Positions 10,087 through 21,431 of a DNA stretch of 64,000 nt are shown here, piece by piece. The translations under genes were made by a program, and so were the position numbers. The notes below the pieces were generated by a model. That model ran no database searches. It was not told the DNA's origin and saw only the letters and a program-made list of their open reading frames with translations. Within the stretch, counting starts at the first letter, position 1; each line of letters opens with the position of its first letter. This DNA is from Rehmannia glutinosa (taxonomy: Eukaryota > Streptophyta > Magnoliopsida > Lamiales > Orobanchaceae), in the NCBI GenBank assembly GCA_016081115.2, contig CM071932.1, forward strand, positions 62,408,334 through 62,472,333, written 5' to 3'.

Positions 10087-10445
10087 TTAATTAGCTCCTG
10101 GTCCAGTTCCAAGTGTAGTTGGAGAGTTATCGGAGATATATGGATATGGAATCACCGCGAGCATATCAAAACCAAGCTCACGTGTGCCATCAGCACCAGT
10201 CGGACTGTCCAATAGGTGCCATGAGAAACCATCCATGGTATCTTCACGAGTCAGTGGCGCTACCTCATCCGCCAGCGGTACGTGGAGAAAGAAGTGGAGC
10301 CACCACCTCAACTTCGACTACCTGACGATGCTGACCATTTCTCTCTAGAACCTCTATCTTGGAATTGATATCCCTAAGTTTCCCGTTAATAACGCAACGC
10401 ATATCCGCCGTGTTGCGTAGATCAAAATCAACCAGGCTCACCTAT
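10087..10445 (-). pseudogene. C-terminal half of third AGL80-like MADS pseudogene
   Basis: Reading the minus strand from 10445, the frame gives SLVDFDLRNTADMRCVINGK, then LRDINSKIEVLERNGQ, homologous to the LRDAAEMGWIIN and MIREINSKMEAM segment of the pseudogene at 1506-2132. It stops near 10270, while a shifted frame continues to about 10087 ending YPYISDNSPTTLGTGPGAN, probably the original C-terminus after a frameshift. The segment ends exactly at the Gypsy-1 boundary. The matching upstream half lies at 25753-25880, and the coding frame is in register across the insertion if one copy of the CCTAT duplication is ignored. Confidence 0.75.
10441..10445. repeat. Gypsy-1 target site duplication, left copy
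   Basis: CCTAT lies immediately before TGTCATAACCC and is repeated at 25753-25757 after the right LTR. Confidence 0.93.
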
Positions 10446-12860
10446 TGTCATAACCCAAAACATTGCATTTTGATTATCAGGGTTAATTAACCATAAGTAT
10501 AATTTACATGCATTTGGATATTTTATAATTACATTAGGTATTAATATATTTTAAATTGTCGGGACACACAAGGTAAATTTATTGGCGAAAGGTAACATTG
10601 ATGTGTTATTTGGGGTAAGACATTATAACACGATTTAGTTAAGAGATTAAAATTGTACACAAAAGAGTGTCATAATATATATAATTAAGTCATTTTATGA
10701 AAATTATTCAAAGATAGTTAGGTTATTATATTATTATTGAAGATAATAATATGAAAGTTAAATAGTTATAACAATAATTTTAATTTTAATGCAAAAACCA
10801 TTACATACATATTAATATATATATTCTGATACGTGTGTAGTCTAATATGTGTGTGTGTCTAGATAATGTTTGAGTGAATTCAATTTTTATATTCATGGTA
10901 AAATGTGTAATGGCTAGGTATATGCATGCATGATCAGGAGTGGGTATATATATATTTATATGTATGTGTATCTTGTAATATACATATTTTTGTGTGCTAG
11001 TCTTGATGGGTGCCGGCCACTAAACTGACTTATACAAGGGATCATGGATATTTGAACACATACATAATCAAGATAGACATAAAACTATTATATAGGTATT
11101 TCCATTCTCCTCCCACCGCCTTTGACCAATTATAAGATAAAAATAGTATTACACTTTCATTTTGCTCAAGTACAGAAACAGAACACCTACATATCGAGAA
11201 AGCTAAGAAAATGGAGAGAATGATCAGTGGTGAAACAAAGAAAATAGAGAAATTAAAGTAGAAAAATAAAATAGAGTCGGAAAAAAAAAAGAGACTACAA
11301 GCAGATTTGCATACGTCGGAACAATTGGTAAGAGGATTCAAAATTTTCTTTCTCTCTATCTAAAATCGGTCATAATAGAACATTTTATAATATTAATATT
11401 TCTTTTATATTCTGCTATGAATTTAATGGGAAAACAGCTAAAGAAATCCAATATATATGTGTATACGTCTATGCAGGTATTAAATATTAATTGTAATTGC
11501 AAATGAATAAAAGATTGAGAATTTTGTAAGAATAGCTAGAATGATGTATATATATATATATATTATTTACAGCAAAAATTCTGAGAAATAAATAAATAAA
11601 AATACTAAAAATAATTATATTGATAAGTGTATTATAAGATAATGAACTTGAAATGGATTATGTAATTAACAGAGTTAGGATCATAATAACTAGAATCTCC
11701 TTATAGGTACAGGTCAGATATATCATACATACAACTTCATTAAAGTTGAATTTATTGTTTTGAATCTGGTGATACATTTTGATATGTTAATAGGTTAAAA
11801 TCTCGATAAAGAAGTAAACAAGGCCGAGTAGGCGAATAATGCTGGGATAAGCACACCACTTGTAAGTATAATCTTTTTAACTTGTTATTTGACTTGTGTG
11901 ATTATATGAATAATATGTTGGAATGAATTATTTACTTATTTGGCTACAACGATTTGTAGCTTATCGTGCCCTAATGTGATTTGCATGATTCTCTATGATG
12001 ATATTGTGATGAAATTGAGATATGTGATCTTTATGTGATGAGATGGATATAAAATTGAGATATATGATCTCTATGTGATGACATTGAAATGGAATTGAGA
12101 TATCACGATCTCTCCGATATTCTTGCGATATGGAAAGGAAATATGTGATTACAGAAATGCATTCATCAGAGATTAATGGATTCTGTTATGGCCACTAATG
12201 ACCTTGAATCATAGAATTACAGTCATCCAGAATTTCTGGATTACAGAGTACCGTACGGCCACCCCGATTTCACTGAACTCTACGTGAAATAAAGAATTAC
12301 AGAGTGCCATGGCCATCTTCGTGATCACGATTTATTTTTGGTATTAGCTGGCCCATAACAGTAAAAGAAAATGATCAAGCACGTGCATTTATATGTTTAT
12401 AAATGATATGATCAATTGATTGTGATAATGTGTTTGTGTGACATTAAATAACTTGTTATTAGACTATACTTGCTGAGCTTGCAACTCACCAAATGCAATG
12501 TTGCCAATTTTTAGTTACTATAGATAAAGTTGATCCGTGAGGGTGACAGAAGTTAAAGCATGGATCAAAGGTCGGCCGGCTGGATTTCCATTCTTCTCCC
12601 TCAGCTCATCATTTGCATTTCATATAGGGAGTCTATTTTGGTATGTATATAAAAGAGCACGATCGTTAATGTTATGTAATATGGATAAATGCACGTGTGT
12701 AAATATATGTTGTGAAATCTTTTAAGGTGAATCCGCTTGCGAAAAGAAAAGGTTATAGTTGATGATTAACGTATTAATCTTATGTGCGTCTGATTGTCTT
12801 TGCCTATGAACTATAGTTTTTTGCTATATAAATACATGTTACAGGGGTAAGGGTGTTACA
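10446..12860 (+). repeat. Gypsy-1 5' LTR (2.4 kb)
   Basis: Starts TGTCATAACCCAAAACATTG and ends AAGGGTGTTACA. It aligns along its whole length with 23360-25752 with only scattered substitutions and small indels, the largest being near 11995-12040, where it has roughly 40 bp more than the 3' copy. High similarity implies a fairly recent insertion compared with Copia-1. It contains no convincing gene. Confidence 0.92.
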
Positions 12861-12868
12861 GTTTAGTT

Positions 12869-12882
12869 TGGTATCAAAGCCC
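12869..12882 (+). other. Gypsy-1 primer binding site
   Basis: TGGTATCAAAGCCC, eight bases after the LTR end, is close to the initiator methionine-tRNA complement TGGTATCAGAGCC used by many plant gypsy elements. Confidence 0.75.
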
Positions 12883-12976
12883 GGGTAGGGGTTCTGTAGA
12901 TCATGGCATGACATGTGCATTATCATTAAATGCTTTACAAAAGTTATAATTTCTGTCATATTTTAGGCAAATAGTC

Positions 12977-13700
12977 ATGAGTCAAGAAGTACCTGTACAT
13001 AATGATGAGCAAAGTGTTCACGGAGGGGAAGGAGCAGCCGAGCCAAAGTCACACTCATCTCATTCACCTACGCATCATGTGCATGGAATACCTGCTCATT
13101 TTGGGTATCCACTTTATCCATTAGTAAATCCCCCTGAACCACGGGAACGAAAGTATGATAAACTTAGAAAGATGGGAGTTGTTGATTTTGTGGGTACTAC
13201 TGACCCAGCAGAGGCTGAAACATGGCTGAAACGAACAGAAAGGGTTCTAAACTTGATGAAATGTACTCCTGAAGAAAAGTTCGACTATGCAGTATCATTC
13301 CTCCAGAGAAATGCGTATGATTGGTGGGAGACTATACCCGATAGTACTGTTCAACCACCTGTATTGACATGGGATGATTTTCTAAGAGAATTTCATGATA
13401 CATACTTGCCAGAAGTTTACAGAGATCAGAAAGAAAAGGAGTTTCTAGAACATAAACAGGGAAATCGATCAGGTGTCGAGTATGAAGTGTTGTTTAATCA
13501 GCTTTCTCATTATGCCCCACATATGATAGCCACGGAAAAGAAGAAATGTACTAGATTTGAATCTGGACTCCGGTTTGCTATTCGAAATCGTATTACACCC
13601 ACAGATATGGAGTCTTATACTAAGCTGAAAGCTGTATTAATACGTGCTGAGAAATTGGAAGTTGAATCAAAACAAAACTTTCAGTATAATAAGAAAAGGC
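12977..13700 (+). CDS. Gypsy-1 gag, 3'-truncated
   Basis: The ATG at 12977 opens MSQEVPVHNDEQ and the frame stays open for 241 codons up to the SIRE-like insertion. It contains the retrotransposon gag core: KMGVVDFVGTTDPAEAETWL, AVSFLQRNAYDWWETI, TWDDFLREFHDTYLP, and a closing LIRAEKLE. It forms the particle capsid. The frame enters the inserted LTR after residues NKKR and stops soon after at 13727. The zinc knuckle and everything downstream to RNase H are missing. Confidence 0.9.
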
Positions 13701-14687
13701 TGTTAGTCCAAGTGGCTACAATAATCTAGAGGGGGGGTGAATAGATTATGCCGATTTTTCGCAAATCTCCCTCTTTTTCAAAACAACAAGTAAATGACTA
13801 GAATGTAAATACGGAAATTAAACAACACTCGTTGATTTAAAGAGGTTCAACCCACCTAGGGCCTAATCCTCTACCACCCCAGTATCTCCGGGATGGATTT
13901 CAAAAAGAAAAAAAGGTTTTATTAATTTACCAAAAATTAATACAACACCTTGAGGATTACCACAACCCTCTTTCACCACCTTGAGGATTACCACAACCTT
14001 CTTACAACACCTTTGAATGAAGCTCTATTTATAGGAGAGGACTTGGCTTTCATTTCCAGACATTGGCTCCTCCTTGGGGAGTGATTTGCTGCAAAAGAAA
14101 CCATTTAAAATGATCAATATAGCTGTTAGAAATCAATCCCACAAAATAGGGAAAAGTTGTGCAAAACGCATAGCGGATAGTTTCGATAAACAAGGGGTTC
14201 GACCGTCGTGAGAGATAAGATTGAAATTGAATTCTGCGAATTTTTACGAGGGGACCGGTCGAAGGAAGTGCGACCGGTCGCCTTTAGTGTGACGATTGCC
14301 CTCGAAGAATTTACGAAAGCAGAGAAGTCGGAACAAAAATCCAACTCCCAGTGTGCAGGTCGTCGCCCGCGGCGACCGGTCGACCGCACCGGTCGCCCAC
14401 CTGGTCGACGTCGCCGCCCGCCCTATTTTTCTTACGCCCCATTTTTGTTTCTCACCAACTCAGTAATACGGGTTGCCTATAGGGCGGCCGGTCGAGACTG
14501 AAACAAATGTGTTGTCCAATTTTTTATTGAAAATAAACTCCAAGAAATACTCCGAAAAATAGTAAAAACATTTTAAGTTGATCGGAAGTATTTAGACAAC
14601 ATTTAGGGACATTGTTTTGGTTTAAAAACTCATTTGAACAAAATCGAACATAATCATCAAAATCATGATAAAAACATTTATCTAACA
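13701..14687 (-). repeat. SIRE-like 3' LTR with internal deletion
   Basis: On the plus strand it starts TGTTAGTCCAAGTGGCTAC and ends ATTTATCTAACA next to a polypurine tract. Compared with the right LTR it lacks 277 bp (right copy 20895-21171) between two TTGAA copies, a deletion across short direct repeats. It contains CG-rich GACCGGTCG-type motifs near 14255-14500. Confidence 0.88.
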
Positions 14688-15060
14688 AACTCTCCCTTTT
14701 TGATGATTACAAACCAAAACAATTTTCTTTTGAGGACGATTTGAAAAACGAATAAAATTTTCGGTTTTACAAGTAAACTATCCGTTAGAGGTATTTCATA
14801 CAAAGCTCCCCCTATTTATGAGCATATCAACAAACGATTTTTTATTAGTAAGAAGCACAAGCTATAACAAGCTTATATAGAATGCATCATGAGCTAAGAA
14901 GCTCCCCCTGTCACAATACTTATAATCTTTTGCAATTGAGTCCATAATCCAAGCCATGGACTAGGTATTCTTGGCTTTAGAAAGCCATCGCTTATAGCTT
15001 TTATTGCGAGCTTTTAATAGCTTCTTTTGGCTAACAAGCCAATGTCATGTTTCTCCCCCT
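14688..15060 (-). other. Multiple polypurine-like tracts of the SIRE-like element
   Basis: Minus-strand purine tracts, seen as TCTCCCTTTTT (about 14690), AGCTCCCCCTA (about 14804), AGCTCCCCCTGTC (about 14901) and TTCTCCCCCTTTGG (about 15051) on the plus strand, precede the 3' LTR. The related fragment at 43919-44410 keeps the same series. The tract touching the LTR is the likely plus-strand primer; the others may be extra primers. Confidence 0.7.
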
Positions 15061-15881
15061 TTGGAATCATCAAAAAGAGTGTTAGGAAGATAAAAGCATC
15101 ATACAATCATATCAAAGTGCGCAAAAGAGACGGTTTATCAACTATTGAGCAATATGTGCTAAAAATCCAAGGAAAATGGGAGAAATGTAACATGAAGAGT
15201 TCATACGCTCGTTTTGTTGGCCAAAACATGATCTCAATAATAATAGAAGACTTTTGAAAGCAAGAGAATCATGTAGAAGTTAAAATTATCATTAGGACAT
15301 TTTATCGAACACTTTGTGTGCGTGAAAAGTAAAAGAGGTTGTATATAACCTTTGTAAATGGTTCAAGCCAAAAATTTTCAACATCAATTCAAGTCAATCA
15401 TCATACATAACAACATAACAGCCAAGCTCATCATGATCATACGAAAATTACATCAAAAATTTTCAAGTAACTCGAAGACTCAAGGGTTCAACCCAATTGA
15501 GCAAAAGAAGAGAAATTCTTACCATTAGATCGGAAAGGATGAGCCATAATGATGATGACCATGCTATATAATGTCCATGTTGTGTAAAATATGCATGAAA
15601 ACCATTTTTGAATGAAATTAGAGTGAATTTGGCAAAGGAGACGAAAAATGTCCAAAAAATACTAAAATGAAGAATGCTGAAGACAGAACGTTTAGAAGCC
15701 AAAATATAGCTTAGGGCGACCGGTCGAGGTTGAGGGCGACCGGTCGAGGTTGAGGGCGACCGGTTGCCCTCAACTCCTTCAGCTCACTGTCTTGTCAGTT
15801 TTACCAAAATCCGAATTTTCAACCAAAAATCCGATTTTTCGCCCCTAAGTTTTAAAAATATGTAAAATGCAAACGTAAGCT
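15061..15881 (-). other. SIRE-like non-coding region between pol and 3' tracts
   Basis: No env-like reading frame is visible. The stretch includes three direct copies of GGGCGACCGGT(C/T)G at about 15715-15770 and sequence that matches 43130-43200 of the second SIRE-like fragment, confirming family membership. Confidence 0.65.
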
Positions 15882-16633
15882 TCATTCAATATGCATTATG
15901 CCTAACCAAGCTCGTATTGATGAAAAAGTCTCGGAAGATAGCGGTTTTGTAAAAATGTCCGCTAATTGATCTTGAGATGGTACAAAAGATATCTCAATTT
16001 TACGTTTTGAAACACAATCCCTTAGAAAATGATGTCGAATCTCAATATGTTTAGTACGGTTATGATGAACCGGGTTTTGAGCAATATTTATAGCGGATAT
16101 ATTATCACAAAAGATAGGTACATTTTCAAAAGAGCATTTATAATCCGCTAAGGTTTGTTTCATCCAAAGAAGTTGAGTACAACAAAATGCGGCGGAAATA
16201 TATTCGGCCGGCCGTAGAAAGAGAAACACGCTGAGTTTTGCTTCTTTGAAAACCAAGAAACTAGGCAATCGCTAAAAATTGACATGATCCGGAAGTACTT
16301 TTCCGATCATCAATATTTCCTGCATAATCCGAATCACTATAACCTTTAAGAGAAAAAATTTTCATTCTTTGGATAAAATAAACCATATTGAATAGTGCCT
16401 TTCAAATATCGAAAAATCCTTTTAACGACACTCATGTGAGATTCTTTGGGATTGCTTTGAAAACGAGCACATAGGCATACGGCATGAAGAATGTCCGGTC
16501 TACTAGCGGTTAAATAAAGTAAACTACCAATCATACCTCGATACTTTGATTCATCCACGGACTTGCCTTTCTCATCTTTGTCAATTTTGACATTTGTTGC
16601 CATAGGAGTAGAGAGCGGTTCTTCCTTCTTCAA
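15882..16633 (-). pseudogene. SIRE-like RNase H and end of reverse transcriptase
   Basis: 16633-16346 reads KEEPLSTPMATNV, YRGMIGSLLYLTASRPDILH and VKRIFRYLKGT, the copia connection region. 16268-15882 reads PAEYISAAFCCTQLLWMKQT, NRTKHIEIRHHFLRD and QLADIFTKPL, the RNase H end, and stops after GIMHIE. The two parts are separated by a frame break near 16270-16346 in which the first RNase H strands are damaged. RNase H removes the RNA template during cDNA synthesis. Confidence 0.87.
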
Positions 16634-17500
16634 TGCCGAACTTTTTCAATAGTTCTTTTGTATACTTTGATTACGTAAATATAAATACCTTCTTGACATT
16701 GCTTAATTTGAAGTCCAAGAAAGAAGTTAAGCTCCCCATCATACTCATCTCGAATTCTCCTTGCATTAACTTAGAAAATTTCTTGCACAAAGAATCATTA
16801 GTAGCACCAAAGATAATATCATCAACATATATTTGCACAAGTAAACAATCTTGCCCTTTTTCAAAAACAAATAGAGTTGTATCAACTTTACCTCTTATAA
16901 AACCATTTTGTAAAAGAAAAGAACTAAGTCTATCATACCATGCACGGGGTGCTTGCTTTAAACCATACAAGGCCTTTTAAGTTTATAAACATCATTAGGC
17001 CTAGAAAAATTTTCAAACCCCGGAGGTTGTTTTACATAGACTTCTTCTTGAATAATACCATTTAAGAAGGCGGATTTAACATCCATTTGGTAAAGTTTGA
17101 AATTTTTAAAACAAGAATAGGCAAGTAAAATACGAATAGCTTCTAAACGTGCTACGGTGCAAAAGTTTCATCATAGTCAATACCTTCTTCTTGACAATAC
17201 CCTCGAGCTACTAACCTTGCCTTATTTCGAACAATATTGCCTTGATCATCAAGTTTGTTAGGAATACCCATTTTGTACCAATAATGGTTTGAGAAGGAGG
17301 ACAAGGTACCAATTCCCATACATCATTTCTTTCAAATTGATTCAACTCTTCTTGCATCTCTAGGAACCAATCCTCATCCTCAATAGCCTCTTTAGCATTT
17401 TTAGGCTCTTTTTGAGAAATAAGAGCTTTCTCGGCAAATTTTCTCCGGGTCATAACTTTGTCAAGGGAACACCAATAATAAGATCTTTTGGGTGATCTCC
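16634..17500 (-). pseudogene. SIRE-like reverse transcriptase
   Basis: 17453-17211 carries AIEDEDWFLEMQEELNQFER and VWELVPCPPSQTIIGTKWVF, the usual copia RT start. 16970-16671 carries MYGLKQAPRAWYDRLSSFL and the catalytic QIYVDDIIFGATND, then MQGEFEMSMMGSL. The stretch between (about 17210-16975) retains pieces such as FLNGIIQEEVYVKQPPG in shifted frames. RT copies element RNA into DNA. Frameshifts make this copy inactive. Confidence 0.88.
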
Positions 17501-18694
17501 TTAAATTTCAATGCACGGGAAGATCCGAGATATCACCTCTATCTTCTTGAGGATCATTTGAAGTGGACGGTTGATCATCAATTTGAACAATTTGTTCAAT
17601 AATATCCTCTTCATCACTTTCATCATTAGGAATTCTTTAAACTCCGAAGCTTCATTGAATTTAACATGGATGGATTCTTCAACAACTCCACTAGTCTTAT
17701 TGTAAACCCGATATGCTTTGCTTTTTGTTGAATATCCCATAAATATCCCTTCATCGGCCTTAGGATCAAGTTTGTCCAATTGATCCTTGGTATTCAAAAT
17801 AAAGCATTTACAACCAAATATCTTGAAATAACTAATATTTGGAGTTCTACCTTTCCAAAGCTCATATGGAGTTTTATTCATTTTAGGACGAATATAAACT
17901 CGATTAATGACATAGCAAGCGGTACTTACGGCTTCGGCCCAAAAATATTTTGGAAGTGAGAATTCATTGAGCATGGACCGACTCATTTCTTGTAGTGTCC
18001 GATTTTCCGTTCGGCTACTCCATTTTGTTGAGGTGTCCTTGGAGCGAGAAATTATGAGCATATCCTTTGGTTTCACAAAACACTCTAAATTCACCGTCAA
18101 ATTCTCCACCTCGATCGCTTCGAATAGACTTGATAGTATCTTCTTTTTCATTCTCAATAAGTCTACACAACTTAACAAACTCATTAACGACATCGCTTTT
18201 ATTGGTAAGAAAAAGAGCCCAAGTATATCTAGAAAAATCATCGACGATAACAAAAGTGTAATGTTTTCCACTTAGACTAGCGTACCAATATCCCCGTTCA
18301 AATCAAGGTGAAGCATTTGTAGGGGTTTGGTTGTGGAAATTTCATTTTTGGGCTTAAAACTACTCTTAACTAATTTGTTCTTTTGACAAGTGTCACATAA
18401 GCCAAGATTTTCAAAATTCAATTTGGGTAGTCCTTTCACATGTTGGTTTTTGTAAATATTTTTCAAATTCTTGTATCCAACATGTCCAAGTCGCCTATGC
18501 CATAAACTAGTTAAATCATTATTGGCGACTAAACAAGAAACATTTTGACTAACCAAATCACTTGTACAAATTTTGTAAAGATTGCCTTTTCTATTTGCTT
18601 CACAAATAATTTCACCATTTTTAAGTATAAGGCATTTTTCTTTATTAAAGGAAACATCATATTTTGAATCACAAAGTTGGCTAACACTTATCAA
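17501..18694 (-). pseudogene. SIRE-like pre-integrase and integrase
   Basis: 18694-18272 has LTSLWHRRLGHVGYKNLKNI and CDTCQKNKLVKSSF, the pre-integrase zinc-binding segment, then KPLQMLHLDL at the core start. The core continues in shifted frames with the FSRYTWALFL-like segment near 18220, and 18271-17501 carries SRSMLNEFSLPKYFWAEAVS, YVINRVYIRPKMNKTPYELW and FKIFGCKCFI. Integrase catalyses insertion. At least three frame breaks are present in the catalytic part. Confidence 0.87.
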
Positions 18695-18779
18695 ATTAAA
18701 CTTAAACCCTTCAACTAATAGAACATTACTAAGAGAGAAAGAAGAGTTACCAATTTCTCCATTTCCAAGAATTTTTCCT

Positions 18780-18915
18780 TTGCCATTGCGAACATGACCA
18801 TACCCTCTTCTTGGAGCTTGATGTTGGTAAAAGTTCTTTCCTCCCGGTCATATGGCGTGAACATCCGCTGTCCACGAGCCATTTTGAATCTTCCATTGTG
18901 GTTATAGTCCCTATT
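18780..18915 (-). pseudogene. SIRE-like aspartic protease segment
   Basis: Minus-strand translation near 18882-18840 reads WLVDSGCSRHMTG, with an intact DSG active-site motif. Surrounding sequence is out of frame with the gag piece upstream and the integrase piece downstream. The protease would mature the polyprotein in the particle. Confidence 0.8.
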
Positions 18916-20525
18916 ACCTACAAAAGAATTTCTTTTAGGTACCCTATAATTTTGGGGTCCATGGGGTTAGTCTTGAGACCTTTGGGTCTCCAAACATGTC
19001 TTGAGCTATTTCTCAATTTGCAATTATTAGCATAATGTCCAACTTTGCCACAATAAAAACAAGTAGGAGTATTATAATTATTAGCACGTACAAAAGTCGG
19101 ACCTTGGTTATTTTTCTTAAAAACACTTTGAAATGGCTTATAACCAAGTCCCGATTTGGAATGCTCACCTCTTTGTGCATCTAAAATTTTTGTAACTTTA
19201 TCCGTACTTATGTTGAAACGATGCACATCATTTTTCAAACATTCAATATCTTTTGTGAGCAATTCCTTTTCGGTTTCAAGAGAATGAATTCTAGTAAGAG
19301 TAAGAGCATGAGCTTTGTCTAGAGATTCATAAGAGGCAAATAATTTTTCCTTTTCAACCTTAATCTTCTTATGCTCCTTTTTCAAATTTTTGTATTTAAC
19401 GATCAAATTTTAAAACTCAATTTGCAATTCATCAAAATCACATTGCAAGTCATCAACTATGGAGGAAGTAGAAGAATTTGAGTGTACCTCATTGTTTTCA
19501 TCGTCTATAGCCATGACACCATGTTCGGTTTCTCCTTTCTCATCGGTTGTTTCGAGTAGTTCATCCCATGTTTTGACTTCCGCATTTAGAGCCTTCTTTT
19601 TTGTGAAAGGCTTCTTTTTCTTTTGCTCCTCTTCATCGAGCTTGGGCAATCGGCAATGAAGTGCCCGGTTTTTCGCATTTAAAGCAAGCATTATCTCTTG
19701 GTTTTCTTGCTTTATTTTTATTTACAAATTTTGCAAATTTTCGAACAAGTGCGGCCGTCTCTCTCATCATCATCATCATTATCATAGTATGCATTATTAG
19801 AAGAAGAAGCAAGACCTTTAGGAATAATTTGCATACCGGATTGATTTGTGGATGATTTGGAATTTTTCTCTCCTTGAGATAGACTTCATAGATGAGTAGA
19901 TTTCCAATAAGCTCATCAAACTTGAGTGTCTCAAGATTTTGTGCCTCCGTGATTGCCGTTACTTTTTCGGACCATGAGCGTGGAAGTGCATTCAATACCT
20001 TGGTTACCTTGTCTTCTTCGGAGATGACTTTGCCGAGGGCCACAAGAGGATTGACAATATTGTCAAGCCTTTCCACCATCTTGGAGATGCTTTCGCCATC
20101 ATACATGTTAAAGTTTTCAAGTCTTTAACAAGCATGGTCTTTCTTGTTTGCTTGACTTTCTTAGTCCCTTCATAGATTGTCTCCAATTTTTCCCAAACCT
20201 CATGTGCCGACCTTATGCCTCTTATGCGATTGTACTCGGTGGCGGTAAGAGAACAATGCAAAATATTTAAGGCCTTACCGTTTAGAGAGAAAGCCTTTTT
20301 GTCGTTTTCATCAAACTCCTTGAAAGGTTTAGGAGCCAAGGTGCCATCCTCCGATTTCTTTGTTGGTTGATCAACTCCTTCGATGACCACATTCCAAATG
20401 TCGAACCCGCACCCTTGTAGGAAGCACTCCATACGGTCTTTCCAAAATGCGTAGTTGTTGGCGTCGAATAGTGGTGGCTTATTGGTGGAGGCGCCGGTGG
20501 TGAGATGAGCATCATTTGTAGCCAT
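18916..20525 (-). pseudogene. SIRE-like gag
   Basis: The ATG at 20525 lies about 45 bases after the primer site and opens MATNDAHLTTGASTN, then PPLFDANNYAFWKDRMECFL and AHEVWEKLETIYEGT, typical of UBN2-type copia gag. After a frameshift near 20110, SISKMVERLDNIVNPL and ALPRSWSEKVTAI continue. A first zinc knuckle (CFKCEKPG then, in another frame, HFIADCP) lies near 19690-19650. A long charged coiled segment (19406-19150) and a second knuckle, CFYCGKVGHYANNC, near 19055-19015 follow. The protein packages element RNA. Two or more frameshifts inactivate it. Confidence 0.88.
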
Positions 20526-20567
20526 GGATCTTTCCTCTTTACTCGGAACGAGCTAGCCAAAGAGTTT

Positions 20568-20581
20568 GGCTCTGATACCAC
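20568..20581 (-). other. SIRE-like primer binding site
   Basis: The minus strand reads TGGTATCAGAGCCA, a full initiator methionine-tRNA site, two bases inside the right LTR. Confidence 0.88.
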
Positions 20582-20583
20582 TT

Positions 20584-21431
20584 GTTAGTCCAAGTGGCTA
20601 CAATAATCTAGAGGGGGGGTGAATAGATTATGCCGATTTTTCGCAAATCTCCCTCTTTTTCAAAACAACAAGTAAATAACTAGAATGTAAATGCGGAAAT
20701 TAAACAACACTCGTTGATTTAAAGAGGTTCAACCCACCTAGGGCCTAATCCTCTACCACCCCAGTATCTCCGGGATGGATTTCAAAAAGAAAAAAAGGTT
20801 TTATTAATTTACCAAAAATTAATACAACACCTTGAGGATTACCACAACCCTCTTTCACCACCTTGAGGATTACCACAACCCTCTTACAACACCTTTGAAG
20901 ATTACCACAACCTTCAAACACCTATCACCTAGATCACCCAAGTGTATTCTTACCACAAGAATACTCACAAGGATGTCTTGTGTTGAATGATGACCAAAAT
21001 CAAGATTACAACTCAATAATGATTGATACAATATGAGTACAAGTGTAATCAAGAATTGAAAGCCTAGACCTCAAATAAGTGCAAGTGAAAGTGCTTAGGC
21101 TAATACAACAAGATATATGAAAGTGTTTGCTCAATTGCTCTTTGCTTGTATATTGTGTTGTGTCTTGTTGCTTGAATGAAGCTCTATTTATAGGAGAGGA
21201 CTTGGCTTTCATTTCCAGACATTGGCTCCTCCTTGGGGAGTGATTTGCTGCAAAAGAAACCATTTAAAATGATCAATATAGTCATAGAAATCAATCCCAA
21301 AAAATAGGGAAAAGTTGTGCGAAAACGCAAGCGGATAGTTTCACGATAAACAAGGGGTTCGACCGGTCGCGCAGAGATAAGATTGAAATTGAATTCTGCG
21401 AATTTTTACACAGGGGGACCGGTCGAAGGAA
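20584..21431 (-). repeat. SIRE-like 5' LTR, truncated
   Basis: Starts TGTTAGTCCAAGTGGCTAC on the plus strand and matches 13701 onwards, but stops at GGTCGAAGGAA, where Gypsy-1 RNase H sequence begins. About 410 bp present at the matching end of the left LTR are missing. It retains the 277 bp absent from the left copy. Confidence 0.9.
21185..21192 (-). promoter_or_regulatory. TATA box in SIRE-like 5' LTR
   Basis: The minus strand reads CTATAAATAGAG around this position, a good plant TATA context. The same CTATAAATAGAGG lies in the related LTR at 45185-45197. Confidence 0.6.

Larger units (their letters stand above)
13701..21431 (-). mobile_element. SIRE-like Ty1/copia element nested in Gypsy-1
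   Basis: A minus-strand copia with its 3' LTR on the left (13701-14687), its 5' LTR on the right (20584-21431, truncated), a methionine-tRNA primer site at 20568-20581 and a broken gag-pol between. Several GGGGGAG polypurine-like tracts precede the 3' LTR, and gag carries an extended coiled region with two zinc knuckles. Both are features of the SIRE/Maximus lineage. No env-like frame is present between pol and the LTR. The right end joins Gypsy-1 RNase H directly, so a deletion removed the end of this element together with Gypsy-1 sequence. Confidence 0.92.

Noticed and set aside
12537..12725. A 62-codon open frame nearly identical to one at 25429-25617
   Set aside because: Both lie at the same place in the two Gypsy-1 LTRs, so the match follows from LTR identity. 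The translation has no recognisable domain.
15061..15881. Possible env-like gene between pol and 3' LTR of the SIRE-like element
   Set aside because: SIRE-type elements can carry one, but no frame with signal peptide or membrane segment is present here.
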